Both the position numbers and the translations under genes were made by a program. A stretch of DNA of 64,000 bases, taken from positions 62,001-126,000 of the forward strand of contig JACZRS010000004.1 in NCBI GenBank assembly GCA_022574595.1, in the 5' to 3' direction. Positions 16,093 through 24,895 of the stretch are shown here, piece after piece. This DNA comes from Planctomycetota bacterium (GTDB lineage Bacteria > Planctomycetota > Phycisphaerae > Phycisphaerales > SM1A02). Position 1 is the stretch's first letter; each line of letters begins with the position of its first letter. The notes under the pieces are model-generated. The model saw nothing but the letters and a program-made list of their open reading frames with translations, made no database searches and was not told where the DNA came from.

Positions 16093-16791
16093 TTACCTTT
16101 GCGTAAGCGCCTTTGAAAGACCTCGAATCGATTCTATCGATTCAGCATAATCACTTGTATCAAAGATACCAGAACCCGCAACAAGTATATCGCAACCAGC
16201 TTCACGACAATCTGCTGATGTCTTGCTGCTAACACCACCATCCATTTGCAATCTTTGATTATCTCGCAAAAGGGGTTTGATCATTCGCACTGTATCAAGA
16301 GCGCCAGTGATAAACGATTGTCCGGAAAAGCCAGGATTAACACTCATCACCAGTACTAGATCAACATGTTCAATAAACTGCATAATAGTGCTTACATTTG
16401 TATCAGGGTTTAGCGCGAGACCGGCTGTCATATCTTGTTTGCGAATTTCCTGCACCAATGAAAGTACATCCCCTGCCGCTTCTATATGAAACGTAATGTG
16501 ATCAGCGCCAGCATTTGCGAAGTGTTCTACGAACATGCTTGGGTCGCTCACCATTAGATGCACATCCAACATTGCATCAGGTAGTGCATTATGTAAAGAT
16601 CGACAAAGTGCAGGACCTAGCGTCAAGTTTGGCGCAAAGTGGCCATCCATTACATCTACATGCAGCAAATCCGCACCTGCGTCCAAGGCCGCCTCGGCAT
16701 CATCCGCTAGATGTGCAAAATCGGCAGAAAGGATCGAAGCGCCAACAAGCGGAAGTCGCTGGGGATTTGTGATGAGACTCTTGCTAGACAT
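16093..16791 (-). CDS. rpe: Ribulose-phosphate 3-epimerase
   Basis: 232 residues forming a TIM barrel with the Rpe landmarks in order: GASILSADF, LHVDVMDGHFAPN, LDVHLMV, ITFHIEA, VLVMSVNPGFSGQ and LQMDGGVSS. The metal-binding His/Asp residues and both catalytic Asp are present. The enzyme interconverts ribulose-5-phosphate and xylulose-5-phosphate in the pentose phosphate pathway. It is the first gene of the run rpe - phosphatase-fold - accD - lnt - HEAT lipoprotein. Confidence 0.96.
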   Translation of the reverse strand: MSSKSLITNPQRLPLVGASILSADFAHLADDAEAALDAGADLLHVDVMDGHFAPNLTLGPALCRSLHNALPDAMLDVHLMVSDPSMFVEHFANAGADHITFHIEAAGDVLSLVQEIRKQDMTAGLALNPDTNVSTIMQFIEHVDLVLVMSVNPGFSGQSFITGALDTVRMIKPLLRDNQRLQMDGGVSSKTSADCREAGCDILVAGSGIFDTSDYAESIESIRGLSKALTQR

Positions 16792-16804
16792 AGGCTACTT
16801 GGTA

Positions 16805-16847
16805 TTACAATCAAATTGTAAGCACGGCACCACATGGTGTGGTGCCG
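16805..16847 (-). terminator. Tandem hairpins between tlpA-like and rpe
   Basis: Two perfect hairpins lie back to back: CGGCACCACA-TGG-TGTGGTGCCG (16825-16847) and TTACAAT-CAA-ATTGTAA (16805-16821). On the minus strand the GC-rich stem comes first, after the thioredoxin-like gene that ends at 16887, followed by the AT-rich one just before rpe. They could end the upstream transcript or act as an attenuator for the rpe operon; the T-run is weak. Confidence 0.5.
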
Positions 16848-16886
16848 CGCAATATATCCTATTTGAAAAAATTTGCAGTTTCGATA

Positions 16887-17951
16887 TTAGTTGGATTTGA
16901 TACTAATCGAAGCTGACCGTTTTGCAGCTTGTTGATAGGTATCTAGCACACGTTTGTATTCTGGTTTGTGCCTTGTATCAGCAATGAAGTAGGCATCTGT
17001 TTGTAAGTCTATTGCCTTTTTGAGTTCCTGCCTATGAAAATGTACAAGCGCCAAAGTACTAAGTGCAACGGGATTTTTATCACCTGCCACCCTTAGTGAT
17101 GCTTTAGCTGCATCTAGCGCAATATCCAAATCACGAAGGTCTTTGTCAGGATTAGTTGAATATTTGGGATTTAAAGTGATGTCCTTAGCCAGCATCTGCA
17201 AGGCACCTGCATCGGAGCCATACATCTTCCTGATCATTTCATCTTCCGCATAGTCATATGCCTTCTCTTGGTCATCCATATCAACCAAAAGCATTTCCAG
17301 TTTCTCAATTGCTACTTCAGCGAAAACACGGTTGCTAAGCGCAATTACTTCATCATATTGTATTTTGGCCATACGCCAGTTCTTGACTTTACGATTGCGC
17401 CTTGCCGCATCGAGAAGAGGTTTAGCCTGTTTCATAAGTTTGGGGTTATATCGACCTTTCATTACTTTAGCAATAACTGAATCAAACTTATCTTCCAGTG
17501 GGTTGCCAATAAAAACAATCTTTCCCTTGCGATCTACAATGAAAGCTGCGGGAATACCTTTAAGCCCAGCACGTGAGAACCATGCGCGCTTGGTTCCTTT
17601 GCGTCGGTCAACCACAACTCGGTAATTCATCTTCTTACCTTGTGCTTTGACGAATTTACGGACAACGCTCTCTTCTTCATCGCTAACACCGATGATTACT
17701 AAGTCATCGCCATAGTTTTCTTGTAACTCTGTTAGATGGGGAATTGATTTCCTGCAGGGTGCACACCAAGTTGCCCAAAATTCAACCACGAAGACCTTGC
17801 CAGATTCAATAGAAATCTTATCGCCTTTGACCCATGTTGCTATATCCAGCCCGGGAGCTGAATCCCCAACCTTAAGTTTTTGTCTTTGGCCAAATGCTGT
17901 GCTTGCGATAGTGAGGCACAAAGCTACGGTTAGAATATGACGAAATTTCAT
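16887..17951 (-). CDS. Exported TlpA/ResA-like thioredoxin-fold protein with helical C terminus
   Basis: 354 residues. A signal peptide (HILTVALCLTIASTAFG) precedes a thioredoxin-like domain (about 25-170) with active site FWATWCAPCRKSIPHL (CxxC), VVDRRKGTKRAWF and a cis-proline region KGIPAAFIVDRKG. A ~180-residue alpha-helical region follows, probably TPR-like (LDIALDAAKASLRVAG and similar). It is likely a periplasmic thiol-disulfide reductase of the TlpA/ResA type. The 205 bases upstream, between it and pgk, hold no gene. Confidence 0.85.
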   Translation of the reverse strand: MKFRHILTVALCLTIASTAFGQRQKLKVGDSAPGLDIATWVKGDKISIESGKVFVVEFWATWCAPCRKSIPHLTELQENYGDDLVIIGVSDEEESVVRKFVKAQGKKMNYRVVVDRRKGTKRAWFSRAGLKGIPAAFIVDRKGKIVFIGNPLEDKFDSVIAKVMKGRYNPKLMKQAKPLLDAARRNRKVKNWRMAKIQYDEVIALSNRVFAEVAIEKLEMLLVDMDDQEKAYDYAEDEMIRKMYGSDAGALQMLAKDITLNPKYSTNPDKDLRDLDIALDAAKASLRVAGDKNPVALSTLALVHFHRQELKKAIDLQTDAYFIADTRHKPEYKRVLDTYQQAAKRSASISIKSN

Positions 17952-18156
17952 GTGGACTCCCTTTATGTTGAGTCAACCCATTGTACGAATTTGCATTATA
18001 CCTACTTATTAGCAACTCCTGCTAACAAAACCTTATTGCCAAAACCCTCAAGAAGCTAGTAGAAGTTTACCCAAAGTCTATTTGTGGACACAATGTTCTA
18101 CCAAATCGCCTAGATATACGTAATATTGCCCCTTTTTATCCCTAGAAATGCACAAG

Positions 18157-19365
18157 CTAGGCCTTCTCAAGTAAATTAACGCTGGCAAACTCTTTTCCTT
18201 CAAGCATTTGCAGACTTGCCCCGCCTCCAGTTGAAATATGCGAAAATCGCTCCGCAAGGCCGAATTCATCTACTGCAGCTGCTGTTTCACCCCCTCCGAT
18301 GATGCTGACAGCCCCTGAGTCGGTTGCCTGAGCTATTGCCTCAGCAATCTGTTTTGTTCCCACATCAAAAGGCTTGGTCTCAAAAACGCCCATTGGGCCG
18401 TTCCAGAGAATTGTCTTGGCTTTTCGAATCTCCTCTACAAACTGCGAGACTGTTTCCGGCCCAATATCAAGGCCCATCCAGCCAGATTCAATCGAATCCT
18501 TACAAATTTTCATCGGTGTCATACGTGAAATCTGCTTTCCGCAAACATGATCATTGGGCAGTATTAGATCCGTTGGACTTGCTGCAGCTTCATCGATTAT
18601 TTGTTGCGCTTGCTTGAGCATGCCTAGCTGAACCATACTCGAACCCATATCAAACCCCAGGGCTTTGAGCAATGTATACGACATGGCCCCACCCATGAGG
18701 ATGGTGTCAACCTTACCCATGAGGTTGTGTAATACTCCAAGCTTATCTGATACTTTCGCTCCGCCAAGAACCGCAACAAATGGTTTCTTAGGCGACCTTA
18801 AAGTTTCAGACAGAAAACTCAATTCCTTATCCATTAACAATCCAGCAACTCGGGGTTTGCCACTCATAGCCTGTGGAACTGCTACCATAGATGCATCATT
18901 GCGGTGCGCGGTCCCAAAGGCATCGTTGCAATAGATATGCGCCAGCGCAGCTAATTTTGCAGCGAATTCTTTATCACCTTTTTTCTCGCCCGCATCGAAT
19001 CGGAGATTTTCAAGAACAAGAACTTGGCCATCGCTTAATGCGGCTACCGCTTCAGTTGCTTGTGAACCTACACAATCATCAGGTACAAAACGCACTTTAG
19101 CGCCATCAAGCAATTGCCCAAGTCGATCTGCGATCGGCTTCAAGCTAAGCGACGGCTCGACACCCTTGCCTTCAGGACGACCCAGATGACTGATTAAAAT
19201 TAATCTCCCGCCACGATCAATCACAGATTTAATGCTCGGCAAAGCCATACGGATTCGCAGATCATCTGTAATTTGTCCAGCATCATCGAGCGGGACATTA
19301 AAATCCACGCGCATAAGCACAGTGCTGGAAGCAACTTCCACGTGTTCAATGGTTTTCTTAGGCAT
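18157..19365 (-). CDS. pgk: Phosphoglycerate kinase
   Basis: 402 residues with the full set of family landmarks: LMRVDFNVPLDD near the N terminus, SHLGRPEG, LENLRFDAGEKK, DAFGTAHR, LGGAKVSDKLGVL, WNGPMGVFE and the C-terminal SIIGGGETAAA ... STGGGASLQMLEG. It makes ATP from 1,3-bisphosphoglycerate in glycolysis. It appears monocistronic; the thioredoxin-like gene begins 205 bases further on. Confidence 0.97.
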   Translation of the reverse strand: MPKKTIEHVEVASSTVLMRVDFNVPLDDAGQITDDLRIRMALPSIKSVIDRGGRLILISHLGRPEGKGVEPSLSLKPIADRLGQLLDGAKVRFVPDDCVGSQATEAVAALSDGQVLVLENLRFDAGEKKGDKEFAAKLAALAHIYCNDAFGTAHRNDASMVAVPQAMSGKPRVAGLLMDKELSFLSETLRSPKKPFVAVLGGAKVSDKLGVLHNLMGKVDTILMGGAMSYTLLKALGFDMGSSMVQLGMLKQAQQIIDEAAASPTDLILPNDHVCGKQISRMTPMKICKDSIESGWMGLDIGPETVSQFVEEIRKAKTILWNGPMGVFETKPFDVGTKQIAEAIAQATDSGAVSIIGGGETAAAVDEFGLAERFSHISTGGGASLQMLEGKEFASVNLLEKA

Positions 19366-19479
19366 GCAATCAGTTCCCTTTTGGGCATTATCTTATTCAG
19401 CAAATCTCACTCACCCAAACGGTAAAACACACTGATTAGGTAAGTAGCCCTACCACAATAGCAGATTTTACGAAATGAT

Positions 19480-19509
19480 AAAAAAAGCCCACGGCATGGA
19501 CCATGGGCT
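19480..19509 (-). terminator. Rho-independent terminator of the TSP3-repeat gene
   Basis: On the minus strand AGCCCATGG-TCCATG-CCGTGGGCT (one bulged base) is followed by a run of T. It lies about 60 bases after the stop of the secreted protein at 19569 and before pgk. Confidence 0.75.
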
Positions 19510-19568
19510 AAGGATATCGTAAGTAATCTAACTAGCCTAAAGGTTAGTTCATTCCGCGCTTAAATTGA

Positions 19569-20711
19569 TTACAGGAATTCCAGTAGAATAATCAAGAGTT
19601 CGATCTCCAGAACCAGTGCATCCCTCGTATCGGATGCCGTCATCCAATCCTTCGGTTGCGGATCACCATCAAGCTTGGCGAGCAGGCTCAATAATTCATC
19701 TATCGCGCCAGCGAAATCGCCATTAGCAACAGCATTGGCAGCTGTATTCAGTTTGTTTGACATCGCGTTTCGACGGCCCTCGGCTGAGTTTGTATTAGGA
19801 GCGTCGATCAGCCCGATAGCGATTGCATCCACGATCAATGCAACATCGCGCAATTCCAGTTCAATTTCATCGCCTGGCACGCCTGGATCCAAAGTTGAGG
19901 GATCAATATCGTCTTGAATACCATCGCCATCCGTATCAGCGTTACAAGGATTGGTTCCCAAGAAGACTTCAAAGCCATCGAGAAGATTGTCGCCATCCGA
20001 ATCTGGATTCAGCGGATCTGGACAATCCGAACCATCAGCAAGAGCAAGATCAACTTCAGTGCCGTCGAACAAGCCGTCGTTGTCTGTGGCAGGATCGTTC
20101 GGATCGGTGCCGAGTGCAGCTTCCTCAACATCGGTTAACCCGTCGCCGTCGGAGTCGGTGCAGGCTGCGCCTGTGAGTCCGGAAACGTGGATCTCAAACT
20201 CGGCAATACCTTCACGACCGGCAACGTCAAATACCATCAGCGTATATTCGCCGGTAAGCGGGAGCATGACAGAGATACGCGGATCCTGGAAAAGCCCACC
20301 TTCTCCATGTGGAATTCCGTTGTTATCATCCACACCGTCTATATATGGTCCCATTTGTGAACCACATAATGGGCCTCCGCTGCGATTGAAGGCTAAAATG
20401 CCAGTACTATCTGTAGTCGTCCCAAAGCAGATCTGCATGGCGGGATCAGCTATATCTGTGGTGCGATGCACCTCGATTATGAGATTGTCACCAGCCGTGC
20501 CGAAGAAGCTGTAGTACTCCCAAAGTGCCGGTTGAGTGAAGTTGCTGCGCTCCGTGGTACCTTGGATGCCGGTTTCATCGACGAAAGGAAACTGAGTGTT
20601 ACATATTGTGCCTACATATGTCACTGGATCTGCCATAGCGTGCGCCGTCAGTGAGAAAGCAGCCAATACGGCTAGAGCGGGCGCCGAATTAGATTTACGT
20701 TTGATTTTCAT
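19569..20711 (-). CDS. Secreted protein with thrombospondin type 3 calcium-binding repeats
   Basis: 380 residues if it starts at the ATG at 20711, which has GGAGG ten bases upstream; an ATG three codons earlier has only one base of spacing. A signal peptide (PALAVLAAFSLTAHAMA) is followed by a pre-peptidase-like beta domain (about 35-185) and then aspartate-rich repeats DSDGDGLTDVEEAALGTDP, DSDGDNLLDGFEVFLGTNP and DTDGDGIQDDIDP, each typical of TSP3 calcium loops. A short helical tail ends the protein. It has its own terminator. No enzymatic motif is seen; an extracellular structural or adhesive role is likely. Confidence 0.85.
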   Translation of the reverse strand: MKIKRKSNSAPALAVLAAFSLTAHAMADPVTYVGTICNTQFPFVDETGIQGTTERSNFTQPALWEYYSFFGTAGDNLIIEVHRTTDIADPAMQICFGTTTDSTGILAFNRSGGPLCGSQMGPYIDGVDDNNGIPHGEGGLFQDPRISVMLPLTGEYTLMVFDVAGREGIAEFEIHVSGLTGAACTDSDGDGLTDVEEAALGTDPNDPATDNDGLFDGTEVDLALADGSDCPDPLNPDSDGDNLLDGFEVFLGTNPCNADTDGDGIQDDIDPSTLDPGVPGDEIELELRDVALIVDAIAIGLIDAPNTNSAEGRRNAMSNKLNTAANAVANGDFAGAIDELLSLLAKLDGDPQPKDWMTASDTRDALVLEIELLIILLEFL

Positions 20712-21086
20712 TTGTTCCATTCCTCCACATTATGAGCTTAAAGCCCTGATTAAATACCTGCACCATTGCGATAGGAAATTGCAGGGTAATAAATTCATGC
20801 CTAACTAGCAAGCAAATTATTGATAGATAGTTTTGGGCTTGATTATGGCACTAGAATTGCCTAAAAGCATGCCAGGCAGATAGTTGAGATCGATATTCAA
20901 CGGACAGTCTGTACGAAACAATCACACAATTACTGATCATCTTCTAAGCAAAAGCGATTCTTTAGCAGCTTATCTGGCCGCTCATGATTTCCAATTTTTC
21001 CGAAACACCCTCCACTGCTATGCACAAGGCTGTCTCGTTTTGTTGGAATCGGGACGGCTTTCTTGTTAGACCTAACATTGTTACAC
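20712..21086. other. 375-base divergent intergenic region, nothing recognised
   Basis: The region lies between the divergently transcribed secreted-protein gene and miaA and must hold promoters for both, but I see no convincing -35/-10 pair. Short frames of 61 and 97 residues on opposite strands overlap each other and show no recognisable motif, so neither is called. Confidence 0.5.
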
Positions 21087-22037
21087 ATGACAAGCGTTTG
21101 GCCGATTATTCTTGTGCTTGGACCAACTGCTGGCGGGAAGACTAAGTTTGCTATTGAGTTAGCGAAGAAACTTCCCGGTGGGGGTGAGTGTATCTGTGCA
21201 GATTCCATGCAGATATATCGCAAAATGGATATCGGTACGGCTAAACCAACATTAACAGAACAAGCGCAGGTGCCGCACCATCTGTTTGATTTAGTCGATG
21301 CTGATTATGAAGGATTTTCTGTCGATACCTGGCTTGAACTGGCTGAGCAAACCATTACAGAAATTCGCAAACGCAAACGCTACCCGATTATCGTGGGAGG
21401 AACAAACCTTTATATTCAGGCGCTATTGCAAGGCTTATTTGATGGACCTGAACCAGATTTGAATTTGCGCGCAGAGCTCGAAGCATTAGCAAGTGAAGAG
21501 TTGCGTGAGCGGCTCTTACTAATAGATCCACCTGCGGCTGAGCGAATTCACCTTAATGATCGCAAGCGAACAATTCGCGCCATTGAAGTCCACCAATTAA
21601 CTGGCAAACGCATTAGTGATCTTCAGGAGCAATGGACAAGCGGACCAATTCGTAGCGATTTGTATATCATTGGCCTGGATTATGAGGTGCCAACCATTAA
21701 TGGCCGCATTAATGCGCGGGTAAAAATAATGATGGATGAAGGCTTGGTGGATGAGGTAAAGCAGCTTGTTGAAGGGGCGGGACTGTCTCGCCAGGCGGCT
21801 GAAGCCTTGGGCTATCGTCAGATTCTGGACCATCTCTCAGGTAAGCTGAGTCTGGATGAAGCGGTCGAGCAAATGAAAATCCGCACTCGACGCTTTGCCA
21901 AGCAACAAAGAACCTGGCTTCGAAGATTTCGTTCTCACCCAAATTCGACCTGGTTAAATGCTAACGAGAAATCGCCACAATGGCTTGTAAATGAAGCACT
22001 TACATCTATTGCCTCCTCCTCCTATTTAGTGCCTTGA
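21087..22037 (+). CDS. miaA: tRNA dimethylallyltransferase
   Basis: 316 residues from the ATG at 21087; a TTG eight codons upstream is a less likely start. The P-loop LGPTAGGKTKFA, the substrate segment ICADSMQIYRKMDIGTAKPT, VPHHLFDLVD and IVGGTNLYIQALLQG are diagnostic of MiaA, as is the C-terminal QMKIRTRRFAKQQRTWLRR. The enzyme adds an isopentenyl group to A37 of tRNAs reading UNN codons, using DMAPP that the MEP pathway genes in this window help to make. topA follows 143 bases downstream. Confidence 0.96.
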   Translation: MTSVWPIILVLGPTAGGKTKFAIELAKKLPGGGECICADSMQIYRKMDIGTAKPTLTEQAQVPHHLFDLVDADYEGFSVDTWLELAEQTITEIRKRKRYPIIVGGTNLYIQALLQGLFDGPEPDLNLRAELEALASEELRERLLLIDPPAAERIHLNDRKRTIRAIEVHQLTGKRISDLQEQWTSGPIRSDLYIIGLDYEVPTINGRINARVKIMMDEGLVDEVKQLVEGAGLSRQAAEALGYRQILDHLSGKLSLDEAVEQMKIRTRRFAKQQRTWLRRFRSHPNSTWLNANEKSPQWLVNEALTSIASSSYLVP

Positions 22038-22180
22038 TCATGTCTCAAAGGCGGGGAGCCTGTAAATGGTTCTTAACAATGGGTCTTGACAGGACCGAAT
22101 ACTTGCCCATACCGTCCCGCGACTGCTTCTGAGGGAGAAATTTATTCATCTGGTTCTTCTGACCGATACGCAAGGCGCTA

Positions 22181-24838
22181 ATGGCTAAACGGAAAACTAA
22201 AACTAAGAAGAAGAGTAGCGGCCGTAAGAGTGCTGCTCCAAAGGACTTAACCGGCAAGCAATTGGTAATTGTCGAATCTCCCGCCAAGGCAAAGACTATC
22301 AATCGCTATCTCGGGCCGGATTATGTGGTCCAAGCTTCTGTCGGTCATATCCGCGATCTTCCCGCCAAGGCTGAAAAGGGCAGCAAGCAGCCGGTGCCTG
22401 GTGTGGATATAGCAAATCAATTCAAGCCCACTTATACGGTTCTTGCGGATAAGAAGAAAACTGTTAGCGATCTAAAGCGAGCCGCCAAGCAAGCAACGGA
22501 AATTTGGTTCGCAACTGACCTTGATCGAGAAGGCGAAGCCATAGCCTGGCATCTGGCGCAGGAACTTGGCATTGACCCATCCAAAGCCAAACGCGTCATC
22601 TTTAACGCAATTACTAAAAGTCAAATTCAACATGCGTTTGAAAATCCACAATCCATCGACATGTACAAAGTCAATGCACAACAAGCGCGGCGAATTCTCG
22701 ATCGAATTGTCGGCTATCAAGTCTCACCATTATTATGGAAAAAAGTTGCGCGAGGACTAAGTGCCGGGCGCGTCCAATCCGTGGCAGTGCGCATGGTAGT
22801 TGAACGAGAACGCGAGATTCGCAGCTTTGTTCCTGATGAGAGTTGGCGATTGACAGCGCGATTAAGTATTGATCCTGCAGCTGCACCTGGGCTAGTGGAT
22901 GTTTGGGATAAGTTCCAAGCCGAAACAGATGACAAAGGCAAAGGCCCGACCATCAAGCTACAAAACCAATGGCTTGCCAAACATAAATCTATCAAAACAG
23001 AGCTAGTTGAGGTCAACGGCAAAAGATTTGATATCAGCTGCAAAGCTGACAAGCCTAAAGATCTATCACAAGATGTAGAGCGAGCAGCGCAAGCGGCTGG
23101 ACTAATAGATATTGAAATCAGTCAGGAGGAAGATCCAAATGGCAAAGGGCCTGCAAAGACCAAGCGCTTGCTTAGCGCCACGGTTGATCCCAGCGCGCGA
23201 TATCAAGTGGATTCGATTCAAACTAAGCGCACCTCAAGCAGGCCCAACGCGCCATTTATTACTTCATCATTGCAAGCAACTGCTGCTTCATACTTGGGAT
23301 TTGCTGCTGAGCGCACAATGCGACTTGCACAATCGCTTTATGAAGGAATAGAAGTTCCCGATGAAGGCCAGGTCGGTTTGATTACATATATGCGAACCGA
23401 CTCCACGTTCATCAGTCCCGAAGCGATAACGGATGTGCGGCAATTAATTGTTGAAAACTACGGCGATGCATATTTACCCGACAAGCCAAACTACTTCACT
23501 AAGGCCAGCAAGAATAAAACGCAAGATGCCCACGAAGCCATAAGACCAGCCGATGTGCAGCGGCATCCTGATTATCTTGTTGGAGCGCTTAACCCAGATC
23601 AACTGAAGCTTTATCGCTTGATATGGACACGATTTGTTGGTTCACAGATGAACCCCGCCCAGTGGGATTCAACTGCTGTAACATTCAAGCGAAGTGATAA
23701 AGACACTGGCGCCATGTTGAGAACCACGGGGCGAGTCTTGGTTTTTGATGGTTTTTATAAAGCAACGGGCGTGCCGGTTTCAAGCGATGAACAAACATTG
23801 CCGGAGTTTGCGGAAAAAGATGAGCTTGCACCATTTTCCATGAACATGGATCAACTGTTCAGCTCCCCCTCACCTCGATTTAGCGAAGCGTCACTGATTA
23901 AGAGTCTGGAATCTGAAGGTATTGGTCGGCCATCTACCTACGCAGCAATCATTCGCGTGATTCAAGACCGCAATTATGTTGAGCAGATCGAACGGCGATT
24001 TTTCGCTACTGATCTTGGGGAAGTCGTAACAGATAAATTAATCGAAGGCTTCCCGCAGTTGATGGAAATCAGCTATACTCGGCAGCTAGAAGAGAAGCTC
24101 GACAAGATCGAGGAGCAGCACACCGACTGGACGACGATGTTGCAAGAGTTTTACGAGCCGTTTGCTATTGCGCTGGAAAATGCACACAAAACCATGGTAC
24201 ACGCCAAGGCGGAGATGCAGCCGGCGATTTATCAGTGTCCTAAATGTAGTAGCTCGACTTGCTATCGCTTTGGAAAGAACGGACGATTCCTTTCTTGTAC
24301 TACTTATCCTGAGTGTGATTACGCAGCGCCTATTGACCGTGATGGTCGTCCCATGCTTCCAGAACGTGTGGACGTATCTTGTCCGGAAGATAATTCACCG
24401 ATGGTAATGCGCTCGGGTCGTTTCGGGAAATTCCTGGCATCAGTAAATTACCCAGAAATTAAATGTGTAGTAAATCTTGACAAGAAGGGGCAAATCAAAT
24501 ATCCAGCTACGCCCCCTGTTTTAACAAGCCTGGAATGTCCAAAATGCGATAAGCCAATGAATCTTCGTCGAGGTAAACGTGGACCTTGGCTTGGTTGTTC
24601 GACTTTCCCAAAATGTAGAGGCAGGCAAGCCTGGACTAAGTTGGAAGATGATGTTCGAGCTAAACTTGAAGCGGAGTTAGAGGCTCACGAAAAACTCCAT
24701 CCACAAGTGGTTGTGCGCACTCTTAAAGGCGAGATAATCCCGGAAGGGACACCAATTGCGGATCTAGTACTCCCAGGTGGTGTAGCGGAACTAGGAATTC
24801 ATCCATCGGCAGACTTGCCCCGCGCTAAGACGGGGTGA
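22181..24838 (+). CDS. topA: DNA topoisomerase I
   Basis: 885 residues. A lysine-rich N terminus precedes the Toprim domain (LVIVESPAKAKTINRYLG, then FATDLDREGEAIAWHLA with the metal-binding acidic residues). The active-site tyrosine is in GLITYMRTDSTF (Tyr403). The C terminus carries topoisomerase zinc-ribbon modules: CPKCSSSTCYRFGKNGRF ... C, a middle one that has lost part of its cysteine set (CPEDNSPMVMRSGRFGKF), and CPKCDKPMNLRRGKRGPW ... C. The enzyme relaxes negative supercoils. The region around residues 240-340 is longer than in E. coli and rich in KGKGP-type linkers. Confidence 0.96.
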   Translation: MAKRKTKTKKKSSGRKSAAPKDLTGKQLVIVESPAKAKTINRYLGPDYVVQASVGHIRDLPAKAEKGSKQPVPGVDIANQFKPTYTVLADKKKTVSDLKRAAKQATEIWFATDLDREGEAIAWHLAQELGIDPSKAKRVIFNAITKSQIQHAFENPQSIDMYKVNAQQARRILDRIVGYQVSPLLWKKVARGLSAGRVQSVAVRMVVEREREIRSFVPDESWRLTARLSIDPAAAPGLVDVWDKFQAETDDKGKGPTIKLQNQWLAKHKSIKTELVEVNGKRFDISCKADKPKDLSQDVERAAQAAGLIDIEISQEEDPNGKGPAKTKRLLSATVDPSARYQVDSIQTKRTSSRPNAPFITSSLQATAASYLGFAAERTMRLAQSLYEGIEVPDEGQVGLITYMRTDSTFISPEAITDVRQLIVENYGDAYLPDKPNYFTKASKNKTQDAHEAIRPADVQRHPDYLVGALNPDQLKLYRLIWTRFVGSQMNPAQWDSTAVTFKRSDKDTGAMLRTTGRVLVFDGFYKATGVPVSSDEQTLPEFAEKDELAPFSMNMDQLFSSPSPRFSEASLIKSLESEGIGRPSTYAAIIRVIQDRNYVEQIERRFFATDLGEVVTDKLIEGFPQLMEISYTRQLEEKLDKIEEQHTDWTTMLQEFYEPFAIALENAHKTMVHAKAEMQPAIYQCPKCSSSTCYRFGKNGRFLSCTTYPECDYAAPIDRDGRPMLPERVDVSCPEDNSPMVMRSGRFGKFLASVNYPEIKCVVNLDKKGQIKYPATPPVLTSLECPKCDKPMNLRRGKRGPWLGCSTFPKCRGRQAWTKLEDDVRAKLEAELEAHEKLHPQVVVRTLKGEIIPEGTPIADLVLPGGVAELGIHPSADLPRAKTG

Positions 24839-24859
24839 ACGATACATTGCACCGTCTTA
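24826..24859. terminator. Hairpin between convergent topA and MFS genes
   Basis: TAAGACGG(GG)TG pairs with CACCGTCTTA, with a two-base bulge and a 12-base loop. The 5-prime arm covers the last codons and stop of topA. There is no T-run on either strand, so it may be a bidirectional transcription barrier or an mRNA end-stabilising stem. Confidence 0.4.
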
Positions 24860-24895
24860 ACACTTGCTGACCTTCTAATCGCGTTCAATTGCTGG

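Noticed and set aside
20884-21223. Short frames of 61 (plus) and 97 (minus) residues before miaA
   Set aside because: They overlap each other or the miaA start, lack motifs and ribosome sites, and look like chance frames in a promoter region.
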